Source: Eutreptiella sp. 'Long Island Sound 2002'
Taxonomy: Eukaryota; Euglenozoa; Euglenophyceae; Eutreptiales; Eutreptiaceae
Assembly (NCBI GenBank): GCA_964036045.1
Contig: OZ038402.1
Span: forward strand, 4,650,581 to 4,714,580
Length of the DNA stretch: 64,000 bases
Direction of reading: 5' to 3'
Below the pieces are notes generated by a model. That model saw only the letters and a list, made by a program, of their open reading frames with translations, was not told where the DNA came from and searched no databases. Made by a program: the position numbers and the translations under genes. Below, piece by piece: positions 1 through 9,733 of the stretch (the first letter of the stretch is position 1; each line of letters begins with the position of its first letter).

Positions 1-1179
1 GGGCAAGTCCGAGGGCAGGGAAGCGCTCAACGCGCCTAGCGCGACCCCTCCACCACCAGCGCCCCAGGCCGTAGGTGTGTGGGACGCAGATAAGGCAGCG
101 GCGCCACCTGTGCCTGCAGGCAGTCAAGGAACGCGGGTCACCCCCAATCATGCCCGGCGCACACCCGTCCCCGTGCGTACGCAGTCGTGGGATGGGTGGG
201 TAGCGTGTCTCTGTGAGCAGGAGGATGCGATGCCCTGGCGCACTACTCCCCGGTCAGCTCAGCGTCAATCCCCTCCGGGCCTGGAGCACCAGGCCACACT
301 TGCCCCCCACGCGCAAGGCCCATCCCCTCCGCCCAGCCCACGAACGCCGGCGCGCACGCGAGCCCACACGCACACGCGCACACCTAGGGGGCTAGGCCTC
401 AGTGGTAGCGAGGCCAGGCCAAGTTAAAGCCGTCCAACCGGAGCTCAGCCGCCATAGAACTTCTTCAGCCCGACGGCCCCCACCGACGGTTACCGCGGCA
501 TCGCCTGCCTCAGCTACGTGGACCATGCTAGGCAACAAGGACTGCTGTGAGCGCCGCACGCCATATGCCTCCTCTCCTCCCTGCTCTTACCTACCCACCC
601 CAGCCGAGCTCTACTGCACCCCTGCCCTAACCTGCTGAGGTGCGCCTACGCGCCTGTGCTTGGTAGTCGCGTGCCCGCCAGCCACGAGTGCTGTACCAAG
701 TGCACCGTAATGTGTGGTCCCGATGGCCCAGACCGAATAGGCCAGGCCAGGGGGGGGGGGGGGGGGCGTTTCTGCGAAATGTGAAGTCATGCCGTTTTGC
801 CTAAAATTGGCCACTTCGAAAAAAAGGGGGGGGGTTGACCCCTTTTGCGCGCAACTGAAATTTTCCAAAAAGCGCCGCGGGGGGTTACCTTGGATGTGCA
901 CAAGTGCGTACTTGCCCATTTTTTTGGGCATGCAGAAGGAAATTTGGGGGTGTCTTGCTTCAAAAGTGATGGATCTTTGCACGCTTACTTGATGCTGCTG
1001 TTTCACATATCGGGTGTGGCAGGGACGCGGTGGCCTAAGGGGTTAGCATACAACAACGCAGGCCTCCACTCTACCTCCTCACCAATGCAATGGTGGTTGT
1101 AGCCGCCCACACCCCCTGCCGCGGGGGGCCATGGACGATTTCTCTTCGGCGCGGCCCAACACCGAAGAGGGTGCCTCAC
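1..1179. other. No supported gene; GC-rich sequence with poly-G
   Basis: Several short open frames exist on both strands, but they are proline/arginine-rich, overlap each other and show no motif. A run of about 15 G lies near 752. The stretch around 790-845 (TTTTGCCTAAAA, then TTGGCCA, then CGAAAAAAAGGGGGGG) resembles 13487-13525, so it belongs to a dispersed repeat. Confidence 0.5.
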
Positions 1180-1372
1180 AGGGTGCCCAATCCTGCCAGA
1201 CGTACGTTTCGTCACGTTTCGCGTTTCGTGTCACCGCTTCATGGGGTGCCCAGCCCCACAATACGGTCGTTTCGAATCGTTTCGCGTTTCGGATCACCGC
1301 TTCATGGGGTGCCCAATCCCACAATGCGGTCGTTTCGAGTCGTTTCGTGTTTCACGGGGTGCCCAATCCCGG
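1180..1372. repeat. Tandem repeat, about 63-bp unit, 3 copies
   Basis: The phrase GGGTGCCCAATCC or GGGTGCCCAGCC recurs at about 1181, 1244 and 1307, and again at 1355 after a shortened unit. Between them lie similar runs of GTTTCG-type trimers and CACCGCTTCAT. The region shows no separate coding signal. From 1373 to 1620 I see nothing. Confidence 0.8.
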
Positions 1373-1620
1373 AACTTCGGTTGTGCCAACAACAAGTGCA
1401 TCGTCTGTCACGCTATGGTTGTGTGTTGTTGTGTGTCTCGCGGCAATGCGCGGAACCGCATGCACTTTGCACCCCCCCCAAAACAAAAACTCCCTAGTGG
1501 TAACACCCATCTACCACTTTCACTTCAATCTCTATTTCCTCAAGGCACCGCTTGCACTGCGTTGGTCCCAAGCCCCCCGCCATAGCGTAACGTCTGATGC
1601 ACCTGCTTGTGCACCTCACG

Positions 1621-2046
1621 TCATTTTCTATTTCCGCTGCTTTTGGAGTCCCTACTCGACTTCCGTTCTGGTGCTTGTCGCTTCTGTGCCACTGAAGCTG
1701 CCACGGGTGCCTTCCCACTTTTCACTTGCTTGCCTTGCCCGCGGGGTTGCTTGGTGGTCTTCTTGTACACTTTCTTGTGTCCGGTCGCAACGACCACTTT
1801 GGCACTGCTGCCCGAACTGCTGCTTTCGGAACTAAACTCCGACGATGTAGAGGACGTTCCACCACTACTAGAATTGGTCGCTGACGAACTATCCGTGTCG
1901 GAGCCGTCTGACTCATCGGACGCGCGACGCTCTGGACGCCAATCTTCATCGGCCTCACTTGTAGGTCGTTGTGTGCCATACTTGTCCCCTCCTTCATCAC
2001 CCGTGGTTGTGGCTTGTCCCATACCTTCCCTTGCTTCCTTGTCCAC
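1621..2046 (-). pseudogene. 3' part of interrupted host reading frame (Ser-rich basic tail)
   Basis: This minus-strand frame runs from the inner edge of the ATGAA duplication to a stop at 1621. It encodes about 141 residues: an acidic stretch, a long Ser/Thr/Gly-rich tract, then a Lys/Arg-rich C-terminus. It looks like a disordered tail and has no recognisable domain. It is in the same frame as the 11535-12788 ORF once the 2052-11534 element and one duplicate are set aside, so I read the two as halves of one gene. Function is unknown. It is probably not expressed as the original protein while the element is present. Confidence 0.6.
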
Positions 2047-2051
2047 ATGAA
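2047..2051. repeat. Target site duplication, left (ATGAA)
   Basis: ATGAA directly precedes the left terminal inverted repeat and matches ATGAA at 11535-11539, directly after the right one. A 5-bp duplication is the expected scar of a cut-and-paste or integrase-type insertion. Confidence 0.75.
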
Positions 2052-2073
2052 CTTGGGGGTACGAACCTGACAT
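2052..2073 (+). repeat. Left terminal inverted repeat
   Basis: TGGGGGTACGAACCTGACAT (2054-2073) is the exact reverse complement of 11514-11533. The outermost bases are CT on the left and C on the right when read inward, so the two ends differ by one base. Confidence 0.85.
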
Positions 2074-2108
2074 TACGGGCCGACGGGGACCCCAAAAACG
2101 GGCAAAAA

Positions 2109-2143
2109 GTTTCACTTCTGGCCTCCGTGGCCAACAGTGAAAC
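2109..2143. promoter_or_regulatory. Degenerate subterminal palindrome
   Basis: GTTTCACT at 2109 and AGTGAAAC at 2136 are inverted repeats flanking an inner TGGCC/GGCCA pair. This looks like a split version of the element's 20-bp palindrome. A half-site (GTCAACAGTGAAAC) follows at about 2207-2220. Confidence 0.5.
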
Positions 2144-2477
2144 TCACAGAAAAATTCAATTTCCCAAAACCCCAGTGTGGGGCTCATATTTCACATTGCT
2201 TCAGAGTCAACAGTGAAACTCCTACTGTTGTGGAAGCATTGAGGTGTGGCAGACCGTATCCCCAGACCCCCCCCCCCCGCCCCCTTCCATGCAGTCTACG
2301 GCTGTGGACTGCAGTCATACACAACCAACTTCCCTCTGTGACAAAGACGTGTATGTAAATATGCAACACAAAACGCAGGCACGGTACGTGTACACACGGT
2401 GTCGCTGCATGTGTTGTAAGATTGTATTTCTGATGCAACACTCTGAAACTGGCAAATCACACCAGCATGGGAGGCAC

Positions 2478-2497
2478 TTTCACTGTTAACAGTGAAA
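2478..2497. promoter_or_regulatory. Perfect 20-bp palindrome
   Basis: TTTCACTGTTAACAGTGAAA equals its own reverse complement. It is the same motif found repeatedly at 8.5-11.4 kb, with TTAA rather than TTGA at the centre. Confidence 0.8.
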
Positions 2498-2519
2498 CAC
2501 ATCTTTATAATGCACTTAA

Positions 2520-3060
2520 AGGTGCAACTTGGAAAAAGCAGATAGAAAATTTAAAAAAAATAGCAAGTAGAAAATAAAAACTTTGTGCCTGCTTTCGATT
2601 GCAAGCAGTCAGCAGATACACAGTGCGGGTGACACATGGTGCTGGGACGCACAGCATAGAAGGTAAAAAATGGCAGGAAAATGCTGAGCATATTGCTCAG
2701 GGTATTTGGGGATGCTCAGCATTCATGCTCAGCAAATGGGACTCATATTGCAGGGTTGATCTCGGAAGTCCCAGCCAAAATTTCTTCCAAGCTCCCCCGG
2801 CACGGTCGGCTGGGAAGCCCATGGAACATTCCTACCGATATCGGTTGCGTTTTGGGACCCGATCTGGCTGCCAAAACTTCCGAGCATCTTTCCGAGGGAT
2901 TTCAAAAACTTCCAGGCGTTTTTCCATCGGTTTTTTGTACGATGAACTACACCGTTCTTGGTTCCCAAATCCCACACCTCAGCAAAGATACACACAAAAA
3001 GACAAGCATGACCGTTCGCTTAAGCTTGAAATGTGAATGTTCAGTGGCTTGCCTGTTCAT
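2520..3060. other. Non-coding left part of TIR element
   Basis: No gene is supported. It holds A-rich sequence at 2540-2580, a cluster of TGCTCAGCAT-type words at about 2680-2740 that can pair with each other, and the first copy of the 138-bp direct repeat at 2781-2918. Confidence 0.4.
2781..2918 (+). repeat. 138-bp direct repeat, copy 1
   Basis: It is near-identical to 8081-8218, offset exactly 5300 bp, with the same start word TTTCTTCC and scattered substitutions near the 3' end. Both copies are in non-coding parts of the TIR element. Confidence 0.85.
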
Positions 3061-3061
3061 T

Positions 3062-3325
3062 TCAGCTTGAACTGTGAATGTTGTACTCTCCTGCGCTGAG
3101 CATCTGCACAGGACAACCATCGCTTGACATGGCATCCACATGCACCACCCCTCCCCCAGGACTATGTACAACCACACGGCGATACTTCTTGGGTTGAGGT
3201 TGCGGTTCAGGGTTGTCACTGGATGATGAGGAAGAATCTGAGGCACTTACTGTGGAGGCACCAGATAGTTGCACAGCATCATCATCCAAATCATTATCCT
3301 CAGGACTGCTACTGCTCCCACTATC

Positions 3326-3370
<45 letters not shown>

Positions 3371-5371
3371 ACTGCTGCTACTGCCACTGCCACGAGGGCA
3401 CACAAGTTGCTGCTCAATGTCGCTATCAACAATGGGTACACGCGCCAACTTCGTACGTCTCATGGGTTGAACACGCTGCTGCTCGTTCAAACCCATAGGA
3501 CCTTGAAATGAAGCCGCACTGTCCTCGCCCTCCGAAGGGGGTACAATATCAACTGTCGCAGGGTTAGAAACTCTGCTTTGAGGGATGGGCCCCACACGTC
3601 CCTTACCCTTTCCCTTGTCCTTCAGCGCCTTACGGCGTGCAGCACAGGACTTAAATATGGCACGGCTCTTCAAACCTAGTTTGCGCCACTTGCAGACAGC
3701 TTCCCTGTCCAGTGGTACCCATTGACGGACACCACGCTTGGAGCCACAGGTCCCACACACACATACCACATCACTCTCGGGATTTGCACCTGGAAAGGTG
3801 CATTTCACCGAACGGGTGTCTGGGTGCATATATAGGGAGCAACCACCTCCATCCTGGAAATGCAGCAAATGCTCTAAGAGGCGTTGGAAGACCACATGCC
3901 ACACGGCATTGGCAGCAACCATGCACGCCTCCAGAACAACGTTTCGTTGCACGGGCGCCCAAATTTTGGCACAGGGGATCTTCTTTTTTTTCTGCACGAA
4001 CTTTTGATACAGCTCATGCTTCAAACTTTCACTAATACTGGCATCTTGCCTGGTACTAGTGACGGGGGCATATCTCTTGGCCACCCTCAGATCCCGCTCG
4101 CCGGCCTCGTCGGAATACAGCATGGGTGTCCGTGGATTAAACCATGTGTGGGACCACCCATGCATATATAAGGTTGCAGTGCAACCTTCATCAGCAAACT
4201 CGGGGATGATGTGCACAATATATGTGTACCACATCCCCATAGCTTGCCATGTGACAGTTGCCAGGTTATTACAACCATAGCATAGATGCACCATGTGGCA
4301 AAATGCCACCACCAAGGAATGGAAAGGCAGGGGGAGCACCATACCCCCTGCTAGTCTGCCCATGACTGTGCGGGCCTCGCGACATGTGAGGCTAATGCCT
4401 GCCTGGAATCTACCTCGTACGTGACGCATGTGCTGCCTGCTATCAGGTGGCAAAGATCCAAGATTATACCTCCTTGCCACATGTGCTATGACCTGGAGTA
4501 GGTCATGGTTGTAGGGCGCTGGTAGTGTTCGACCTATGACACCCAGGATCCTGGAGGCTGCTCCTTTGGTGTTGTGCAATACAGGTTGCACAATATATAC
4601 CTCTTCCAGGTTAGAAACCCCCTGAAACTTACGGGACCCACGCACACCATTGAGACATCCCCCTTTGTGCAAAAAGAGTTCTCCCGCCCCATCCTTATTC
4701 ACCCAGGGACACACCACACAGCCCTTTTGCCGGCACTCAGACCACAAATGGTGGTGATCGGCAATGATTGCCCCGAGCCTTATCTGCAGGGTGGTGTTGT
4801 ACACTGCACCAGCATACTTCATACGTTGCTTAAATTTACAAGAAGGCAGGGCTTGTAAGGCCTCTGCACGTTTGGGTAGCCACTGGCAATCACTGACCTT
4901 GGGAAGCTCTTGCCAGGTCAACATGTCTGTGCACCTAGGCACATTGCCAGACATTGGGAACCAGTGTCCCTGGAAATCAATTATACTGATTTTTGTGTTA
5001 ATATTTGGACGGCCCCGGGGCTGGTAACCGTCTGCGTAGAGGCCTAAGGTCAGGGTGGCATGGGGTGGTGGGGGTTTCTGCCGGCCTTGGGCAGCCAATG
5101 AGCCACACTTCTGTAGAAGTAGGTGGCACAGCTGTGGTAACAACTTCCTGTTGTCCAGGGAGTAGTCCACTGCAGGAAGATGCAGGTCCTCCTGTTGCCT
5201 TAAAGCAACCATTGACCAACCAACCCCTGGTTGGAGATGGTCTAAGGTGCGCAAGACAGCGGCTGGCACCACATGCTCATGGCGAAGGCGAAGTGCAGCA
5301 GCCTGGCACTCTGGTGCTTGGGTGACTGATGTGGCATGTGTGGTAGGCAAAGGGCCAAGGGACCTACGCAC
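3062..5371 (-). CDS. Large unknown protein of TIR element (candidate transposase)
   Basis: A continuous minus-strand frame of about 769 codons is by far the longest in the element. The first 600 residues look globular, with many Trp, Cys and His. Cys/His clusters include HHHLWSEC..KGC..C near residue 210 and CVCGTCG...C...C near residue 545, suggesting zinc binding. The last 170 residues are low complexity: Lys-rich, then poly-Ser from a CTG/CAG run, then acidic. The first in-frame ATG is uncertain because an upstream stop near 5400 sits beside a G homopolymer (5441-5460), so a 5' exon or a frame slip is likely. Size and position make it the best transposase candidate, but I recognise no catalytic triad and assign no function. 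Confidence 0.6.
3329..3363. repeat. CTG/CAG trinucleotide microsatellite
   Basis: A run of about 11 CTG triplets (AGC on the minus strand) encodes part of the poly-Ser tract of the 3062-5371 frame. Confidence 0.9.
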
Positions 5372-5438
5372 AACTGTGAAGGTGCCAGAGTTTTATCCAG
5401 CAACTCCCGGCACTGGCGCCCCCACATGGTAAAATGGC

Positions 5439-6698
5439 TCAGGGCGGGGGGGGGGGGGGGTCCCAAACACTCGCAGGGTGGCTCATGTGCCACAAAATTA
5501 TCTTAACCGCCACATACATGCAGTTGCGGCGGTTGCAGGAGTCGGGGGCGGTGTGCATCCTCACCGAAACCCCCCTGTCCCTCAGCTTCTGGGTGCACGA
5601 CCTTGAAACAGCCGTAGCTGCAAGGTCGTACACCTCCCAACACCCAGGATGCCCTGCAAAAACCACCCCATGCAGGAGCTCCTCGTGGTGTCCCCCTGTC
5701 ACCTCCCATTTCCCAAAGGGGGGGAGGGTGCTGGGGGGCATCTTGGGGAGGGGGGCCTTAAGGAGGCGGCGTTTCTTTGCCTCCTCCCAAGCCCCCCGCA
5801 TCTGCCCCAGCAAATCCTCTGCCCTTCCTTGCTGGGCAGTAGCTGCTGCCCGCAGCTTTCCCTCCCTGCTCTTCACCCCCTGCCCCCCCTGCCTCTTCCC
5901 CCCCACCCCCTCCCGGACAGCCTGCTCAGCCTTCGTGAAGGAGTGGCAGGCCTGCTCAAACTGCCCTCTCAACTTGGAGTACCGATCGGCTGGTGATCGG
6001 TACTCCTTGAGGACCAGTTTCCTCAACTGGTCCGGAACCCCCAGCTCCCCACACACTGCCACACTCCGGTCAAAAACGGCCAAGTCCAGAACCACCTTGG
6101 CCAGGTTTGGGGGCATCTGCCCAATTGGAGCACGATGCTCCACTTGCCTGCGGGAGGTCACGGCCCCCCGAGTGACCCACACCACCACCCCCTCCCCCTC
6201 TGGCCCGTAGCGTGCCCCGGCCGCGAACCAGGACACTGTCTTCTTACTCAGCCGTGCAAGCACCATCTGGACTTGCACAGCTGCAACAGCCGCCAACAAA
6301 GCTGCGCAGTGGGCAGCCTGCATGCCCTTGGGGTCCTCCGCATCTTCTGCTGCGGCGGCGGGCCCTGCTGCTGCTGCTCCTGCTGCTCCTGCTGCTCCTC
6401 CGACTGCTGGCGCCTCCCACAAAGCGGGGGTGGCTGGCGAAGGGTTGCTGGCACCGGCACTGCTACCGGCGCTGGGGTTCCCACTCCCAAGTTCGGCCAG
6501 TCGACCCGAGGAGATGGGGACGGCGGCAGGAGCTGGTGGCTGGGCGCGGGCAGCCAGGGCAGCAGAGATGGAAGACATCAGAGCGAAAAAGAGGGCTGAT
6601 GAAGACCCAACACAGTGCATCCCCAGCTTAGGCAGGGGGGGGGGCTTCTGCGGTCTCAACCTGGCCCTGGACCTCACCCTTGGCCTGCAACCATGCAC
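5439..6698 (-). CDS. Unknown protein, Ala-rich N-terminus and coiled-coil-like middle
   Basis: This minus-strand frame of up to 419 codons lies just upstream of the large 3062-5371 frame. Near residue 40 a second Met (MSSISAAL) is a likelier start. An Ala/Pro/Gly-rich segment of about 90 residues follows. Then comes a mixed charged region rich in Lys, Arg, Glu and Gln (residues 200-310) that looks helical. The frame ends in the 5441-5460 G run, where Pro codons pile up, so the true C-terminus probably lies in another frame and may fuse to the downstream protein. No family recognised. Confidence 0.5.
   Translation of the reverse strand: MHGCRPRVRSRARLRPQKPPPLPKLGMHCVGSSSALFFALMSSISAALAARAQPPAPAAVPISSGRLAELGSGNPSAGSSAGASNPSPATPALWEAPAVGGAAGAAGAAAAGPAAAAEDAEDPKGMQAAHCAALLAAVAAVQVQMVLARLSKKTVSWFAAGARYGPEGEGVVVWVTRGAVTSRRQVEHRAPIGQMPPNLAKVVLDLAVFDRSVAVCGELGVPDQLRKLVLKEYRSPADRYSKLRGQFEQACHSFTKAEQAVREGVGGKRQGGQGVKSREGKLRAAATAQQGRAEDLLGQMRGAWEEAKKRRLLKAPLPKMPPSTLPPFGKWEVTGGHHEELLHGVVFAGHPGCWEVYDLAATAVSRSCTQKLRDRGVSVRMHTAPDSCNRRNCMYVAVKIILWHMSHPASVWDPPPPPP
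5976..6006. other. 12-bp-arm hairpin inside an ORF
   Basis: GGAGTACCGATC (5976-5987) and GATCGGTACTCC (5995-6006) are perfect inverted repeats with a 7-base loop. They lie within the 5439-6698 frame. Whether this is chance or a regulatory structure cannot be told. Confidence 0.6.
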
Positions 6699-6829
6699 CT
6701 AAGATGGTAGGTCACTGCCGCTTTGGTGCGCCCTCGGAAGAAGGTTTGGGGGCTGGGGCCAAAAGAAACTCAATGCCCCACAAGACACCGTGCGCATGGT
6801 ACGTGGGTTGCTGGTCTGTTATGAAAACC

Positions 6830-7192
6830 TCACCGTCGGGGGGGGGTAACCACCTTTTCCCACGTGCCTGAGGGGGCTTGGTCCCACACCCGCCAGCCGT
6901 CCTTTTCCCCGAAAACCTCTACCACATGTGCACCTGTGATGGTGGCTGTGAGGGCGCTGTGAATCGTTGCATGTGGGGACTCGCAGAAGGCATCGTTTAT
7001 GATAACCCTCAAAACCTCGAACGGAACATGAATAAATGAGAGGGGGGGGAACTGCACGTTGCAGGTAACTACTTTTTTGGACCGCTTCTTGATCTTGGCC
7101 TCTTTGAACCAAGTAACTACATCGCTCTGGGTCCACTTTAACTCGCGAATGGTACTGTCCGGGTGTGTGGACAGTATTGATTTCAAGTACAT
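6830..7192 (-). CDS. Unknown ORF of TIR element, downstream frame
   Basis: This frame encodes about 120 residues. It is basic, with a W-x-x-x-D-V-V-x-W-F segment followed by a KKRSKK patch that could be a nuclear-localisation signal. The frame stays open upstream of its first ATG to about 7255, overlapping the 7183-7680 ORF in another frame. The two are probably parts of one protein joined by a small intron or separated by a frameshift. No domain recognised. It ends in a short G run near 6838-6846. Confidence 0.4.
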   Translation of the reverse strand: MYLKSILSTHPDSTIRELKWTQSDVVTWFKEAKIKKRSKKVVTCNVQFPPLSFIHVPFEVLRVIINDAFCESPHATIHSALTATITGAHVVEVFGEKDGWRVWDQAPSGTWEKVVTPPRR

Positions 7193-7680
7193 GTAATGTA
7201 CACGCAGCCTCTCTTCAGATTCCTCTGCAAAGGTCCGGTCCGTGTTGTATTTCGGATCTGGATCTCATGTTTGCTGGGGCTTGTCTTGCCCACAGCCTCC
7301 CGTGTCGTCAAGACAGGGATTGAAAAATGCTTATGCATAAGCATAGCCAGCAAGGTATCCTTGGGCTGGATGCGGTATGCATCAGGGACGACCCTGTCCA
7401 AAAAAACCCTTAGCATTCTGGGTTCAATGGTCTCTGACGGCTTATGCCGCAGGCACAGTGCTGCTAGGGCGTGTTGGAGGCGCGATTGTGTATCACCCGG
7501 TTCGGGAACTTCGGTATTGGCTGTGTCCGCGTCAATGAGCTCGCCCTCAAGCTCCAAATCTGGTTCCGGGAGCTGCTGAACGGGCTGGGGGGGCTGAGCA
7601 GACGAAGACGAGGCACTAGCGGCACTGCCTTGACTACCAGACATGTCTGTTGCAGGTGACAAAAAGTGTCCAGAGCACAA
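7183..7680 (-). CDS. Unknown ORF of TIR element, acidic N-terminus
   Basis: This frame encodes about 165 residues; the likely start is the internal Met of MSGSQGSAA at about 7644. The first 60 residues are Ser/Ala/Gln/Pro-rich then strongly acidic. A hydrophobic helical region follows (LQHALAALCLRHK) and then a basic end. It overlaps the next frame by about 10 bp in a different phase. I recognise no family. The acidic low-complexity head recalls nuclear DNA-binding or transposon accessory proteins, but that is only inference. Confidence 0.4.
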   Translation of the reverse strand: MCSGHFLSPATDMSGSQGSAASASSSSAQPPQPVQQLPEPDLELEGELIDADTANTEVPEPGDTQSRLQHALAALCLRHKPSETIEPRMLRVFLDRVVPDAYRIQPKDTLLAMLMHKHFSIPVLTTREAVGKTSPSKHEIQIRNTTRTGPLQRNLKRGCVYITCT

Positions 7681-8080
7681 AAAGGGAATACATTAGTGAG
7701 TCTACTCAAAGGGGCCTAGGTGAGAAAGCGACACACATGCAAAAAGAAAACCACAAAAGCAGGCACAAAGCATCACAAGGCACAAAGGGCAAACATTCAT
7801 AAGCTTGAGTACAGTGTTCTCGATGCAAGTTTGTAGGCAAAGCAGCCACCAAGGATCAAACTGGCGTTGCACATGTCAAAAGCAAAAGTCCAAATTCACA
7901 AAGGAGCACAAAGGGGAAGCAATCATAAGCTTGAGCACAGTGTTCTCCATGCAATTTTGTAGGCAAAGCAGACAAAGGGTAGACAAACATTAGCTTCAAC
8001 GTGCTGTTCTCCATGGCATCTTGCAGGCAAGGTAGGCACCAAGCATCCAACCAAAATTCCACTGGGTTCGGGCTGAAAAA
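7681..8080. repeat. Non-coding stretch with a thrice-repeated 60-bp phrase
   Basis: Phrases built on ATAAGCTTGAG, CAGTGTTCTC and TGTAGGCAAAGCAG recur at about 7800, 7924 and, more diverged, 7989. No gene is supported here. Confidence 0.55.
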
Positions 8081-8218
8081 TTTCTTCCGAGCTCCCCCGG
8101 CACGGTCGGCTGGGAAGCCCATGGAACATTCCTACCGATATTGGTTGCGTTTTGGGACCCGATCTGGCTGCCAAAACTTCCGAGCATCTTTCCAAGGGTT
8201 TTCGAAAACCTCCAAGCG
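8081..8218 (+). repeat. 138-bp direct repeat, copy 2
   Basis: Second copy of the block at 2781-2918. The region from 8219 to 8520 shows nothing further. Confidence 0.85.
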
Positions 8219-8524
8219 ACGGACCGAAGCATATCGCATGCACGTCGGTACAGATTTCCTAAAATTGCCAGCGGTAACCGGACAATATTGGTCTCTCTTT
8301 CAATGTTCTATGCTGGGCACCGGTGGTACATGTGATGCAACAACAGCCCAAGACGGCGGCCGGAGGGCAAAATTTAGGGCTTATAACCGAGTGTTGTTGT
8401 CTGTTGGAAAACAAAACTTGAAATGAGGGCAATGCACTGCCCAATGAAACAGTATATTATCACACAGCAGAAAAATGAATGATGGTTTCAAGCATTTTGG
8501 CCACAGAGGTCATGGTGGCAGTGT

Positions 8525-8546
8525 GTTTCACTGTTGAAAGTGAAAC
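8525..8546. promoter_or_regulatory. Palindrome copy (imperfect)
   Basis: GTTTCACTGTTGAAAGTGAAAC is written as a 22-bp dyad with two central mismatches; same family as the perfect site at 2478. The sequence from 8547 to 8828 shows no gene. Confidence 0.75.
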
Positions 8547-8828
8547 TTAGTGCAGCAGTGAACAGTGCAATGTGATGACCCAGCAGACCAACAAGTGCTT
8601 ATAGGACAACAACAGTACAAATAGAAGCAGCTCTCAGAAAAGCACAACCGACAAATCCTCCCATTCAGCCTATTGCTTTGCACTGCGGGTCCTCCGGGAA
8701 GCTTGCTCAAGCTTGGCCACACCGAGGATGGTCATGGCAGGGACTTTGGGTTTCTGCTTCAACCCAGGGGCTCCTCGTCCGCCGGATCCCACGCTGTTTG
8801 CGTCCTAAAGCTGCGCTGCAATTGCTTG

Positions 8829-9041
8829 CTACTGGCCCTTATCAATGATGTGCAAATCCACGGTATTCTCTAGGTCCATCTGGGTGAGGGTGGTTTGCTC
8901 AGTCGGCCGCTTGGCACCTACCTTGGCAAGGGGCTTGGCCTTCCCCTTGTTGTTCCTTGTTGCCTTCGCGGGAGCTAGCTTTGCATCGACACTAGCGGCA
9001 TTGAAGGCAGGTTCGAGGACAGTTGGGAGCACATGAACCAC
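8829..9041 (-). CDS. Small basic ORF, possible exon
   Basis: It encodes about 70 residues, Lys/Ala-rich in the middle with KPLAKVGAKRP-type sequence. It may be an exon of a spliced gene shared with 9117-9332 and 9734-10219, which lie upstream on the same strand and are separated by palindromes. No family recognised. Confidence 0.25.
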   Translation of the reverse strand: MVHVLPTVLEPAFNAASVDAKLAPAKATRNNKGKAKPLAKVGAKRPTEQTTLTQMDLENTVDLHIIDKGQ

Positions 9042-9081
9042 AGAATCGACAGCACGGGATGAGGTAGCTTCCGGACAGACA

Positions 9082-9103
9082 GTTTCATTGTCAACAGTGA
9101 AAC
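9082..9103. promoter_or_regulatory. Palindrome copy
   Basis: GTTTCATTGTCAACAGTGAAAC, a member of the 20-22 bp palindrome family with one arm mismatch, sits between two small minus-strand ORFs. Confidence 0.75.
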
Positions 9104-9116
9104 CTCATCGGAGAGT

Positions 9117-9332
9117 CTAGTTTTTTGGAATGCTGGTGCCAGGGAACAGGGTGTCAAGGAACTTCTGATGCTGGCTTCCTTGCCTGTGTTCATCATTCTC
9201 AGCCTTCACACCATTCTCTTTGATTCCTCGTGCCTGGTGTATGTGTGTCCGTCCATGTACCGCACACTCAAAAAGGGCTAGCATGATATGATTCATGGTA
9301 GGGTTGGGCCATGAAGAATAGTGCACAATCAA
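9117..9332 (-). CDS. Small ORF, possible exon
   Basis: It encodes about 71 residues with a His/Gln/Lys-rich second half. There is no domain and no independent start evidence. It is listed because it lies between plausible coding pieces of the element on the same strand. Confidence 0.2.
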   Translation of the reverse strand: MIVHYSSWPNPTMNHIMLALFECAVHGRTHIHQARGIKENGVKAENDEHRQGSQHQKFLDTLFPGTSIPKN

Positions 9333-9603
9333 TTTCCGTCTTTATTGTGCATCCCTTGGCAGAAGGAACCACTACAAGTAAATGAGGAGCAGGAAGCATT
9401 ATGTTGCAGCACCAGTGTACACAATGTTAGTGTTAAGAACTGATAGTTGCCTTGTGTCTTGTGTTCAACAACATATTCAGCAAATTGAAAACAGCCAAAA
9501 TAAGGTGAACTCAGTATCTTGCGTGATAGTGAAATACTAAAACTAATGCTCCAGTGACAACCAAAGGCAAATGGTCCTTGGAACCGAATCGCGTGCAGCA
9601 CAC
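9333..9603. other. No gene supported
   Basis: AT-richer non-coding sequence between two possible exons of the element. Confidence 0.4.
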
Positions 9604-9623
9604 TTTCACTGTTGACAGTGAAA
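9604..9623. promoter_or_regulatory. Palindrome copy
   Basis: TTTCACTGTTGACAGTGAAA, perfect except the central G:T position. Confidence 0.8.
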
Positions 9624-9733
9624 CCCCATTAGAAGAGGTGCCTGGGGCATGCAATTTCGTACTGTTTGGGGCTGCTTTTCTCCCACTTCTGGCACCTCCT
9701 TGCTCCCCGCAGGCTGCTAAAAAATGGAGGCTC

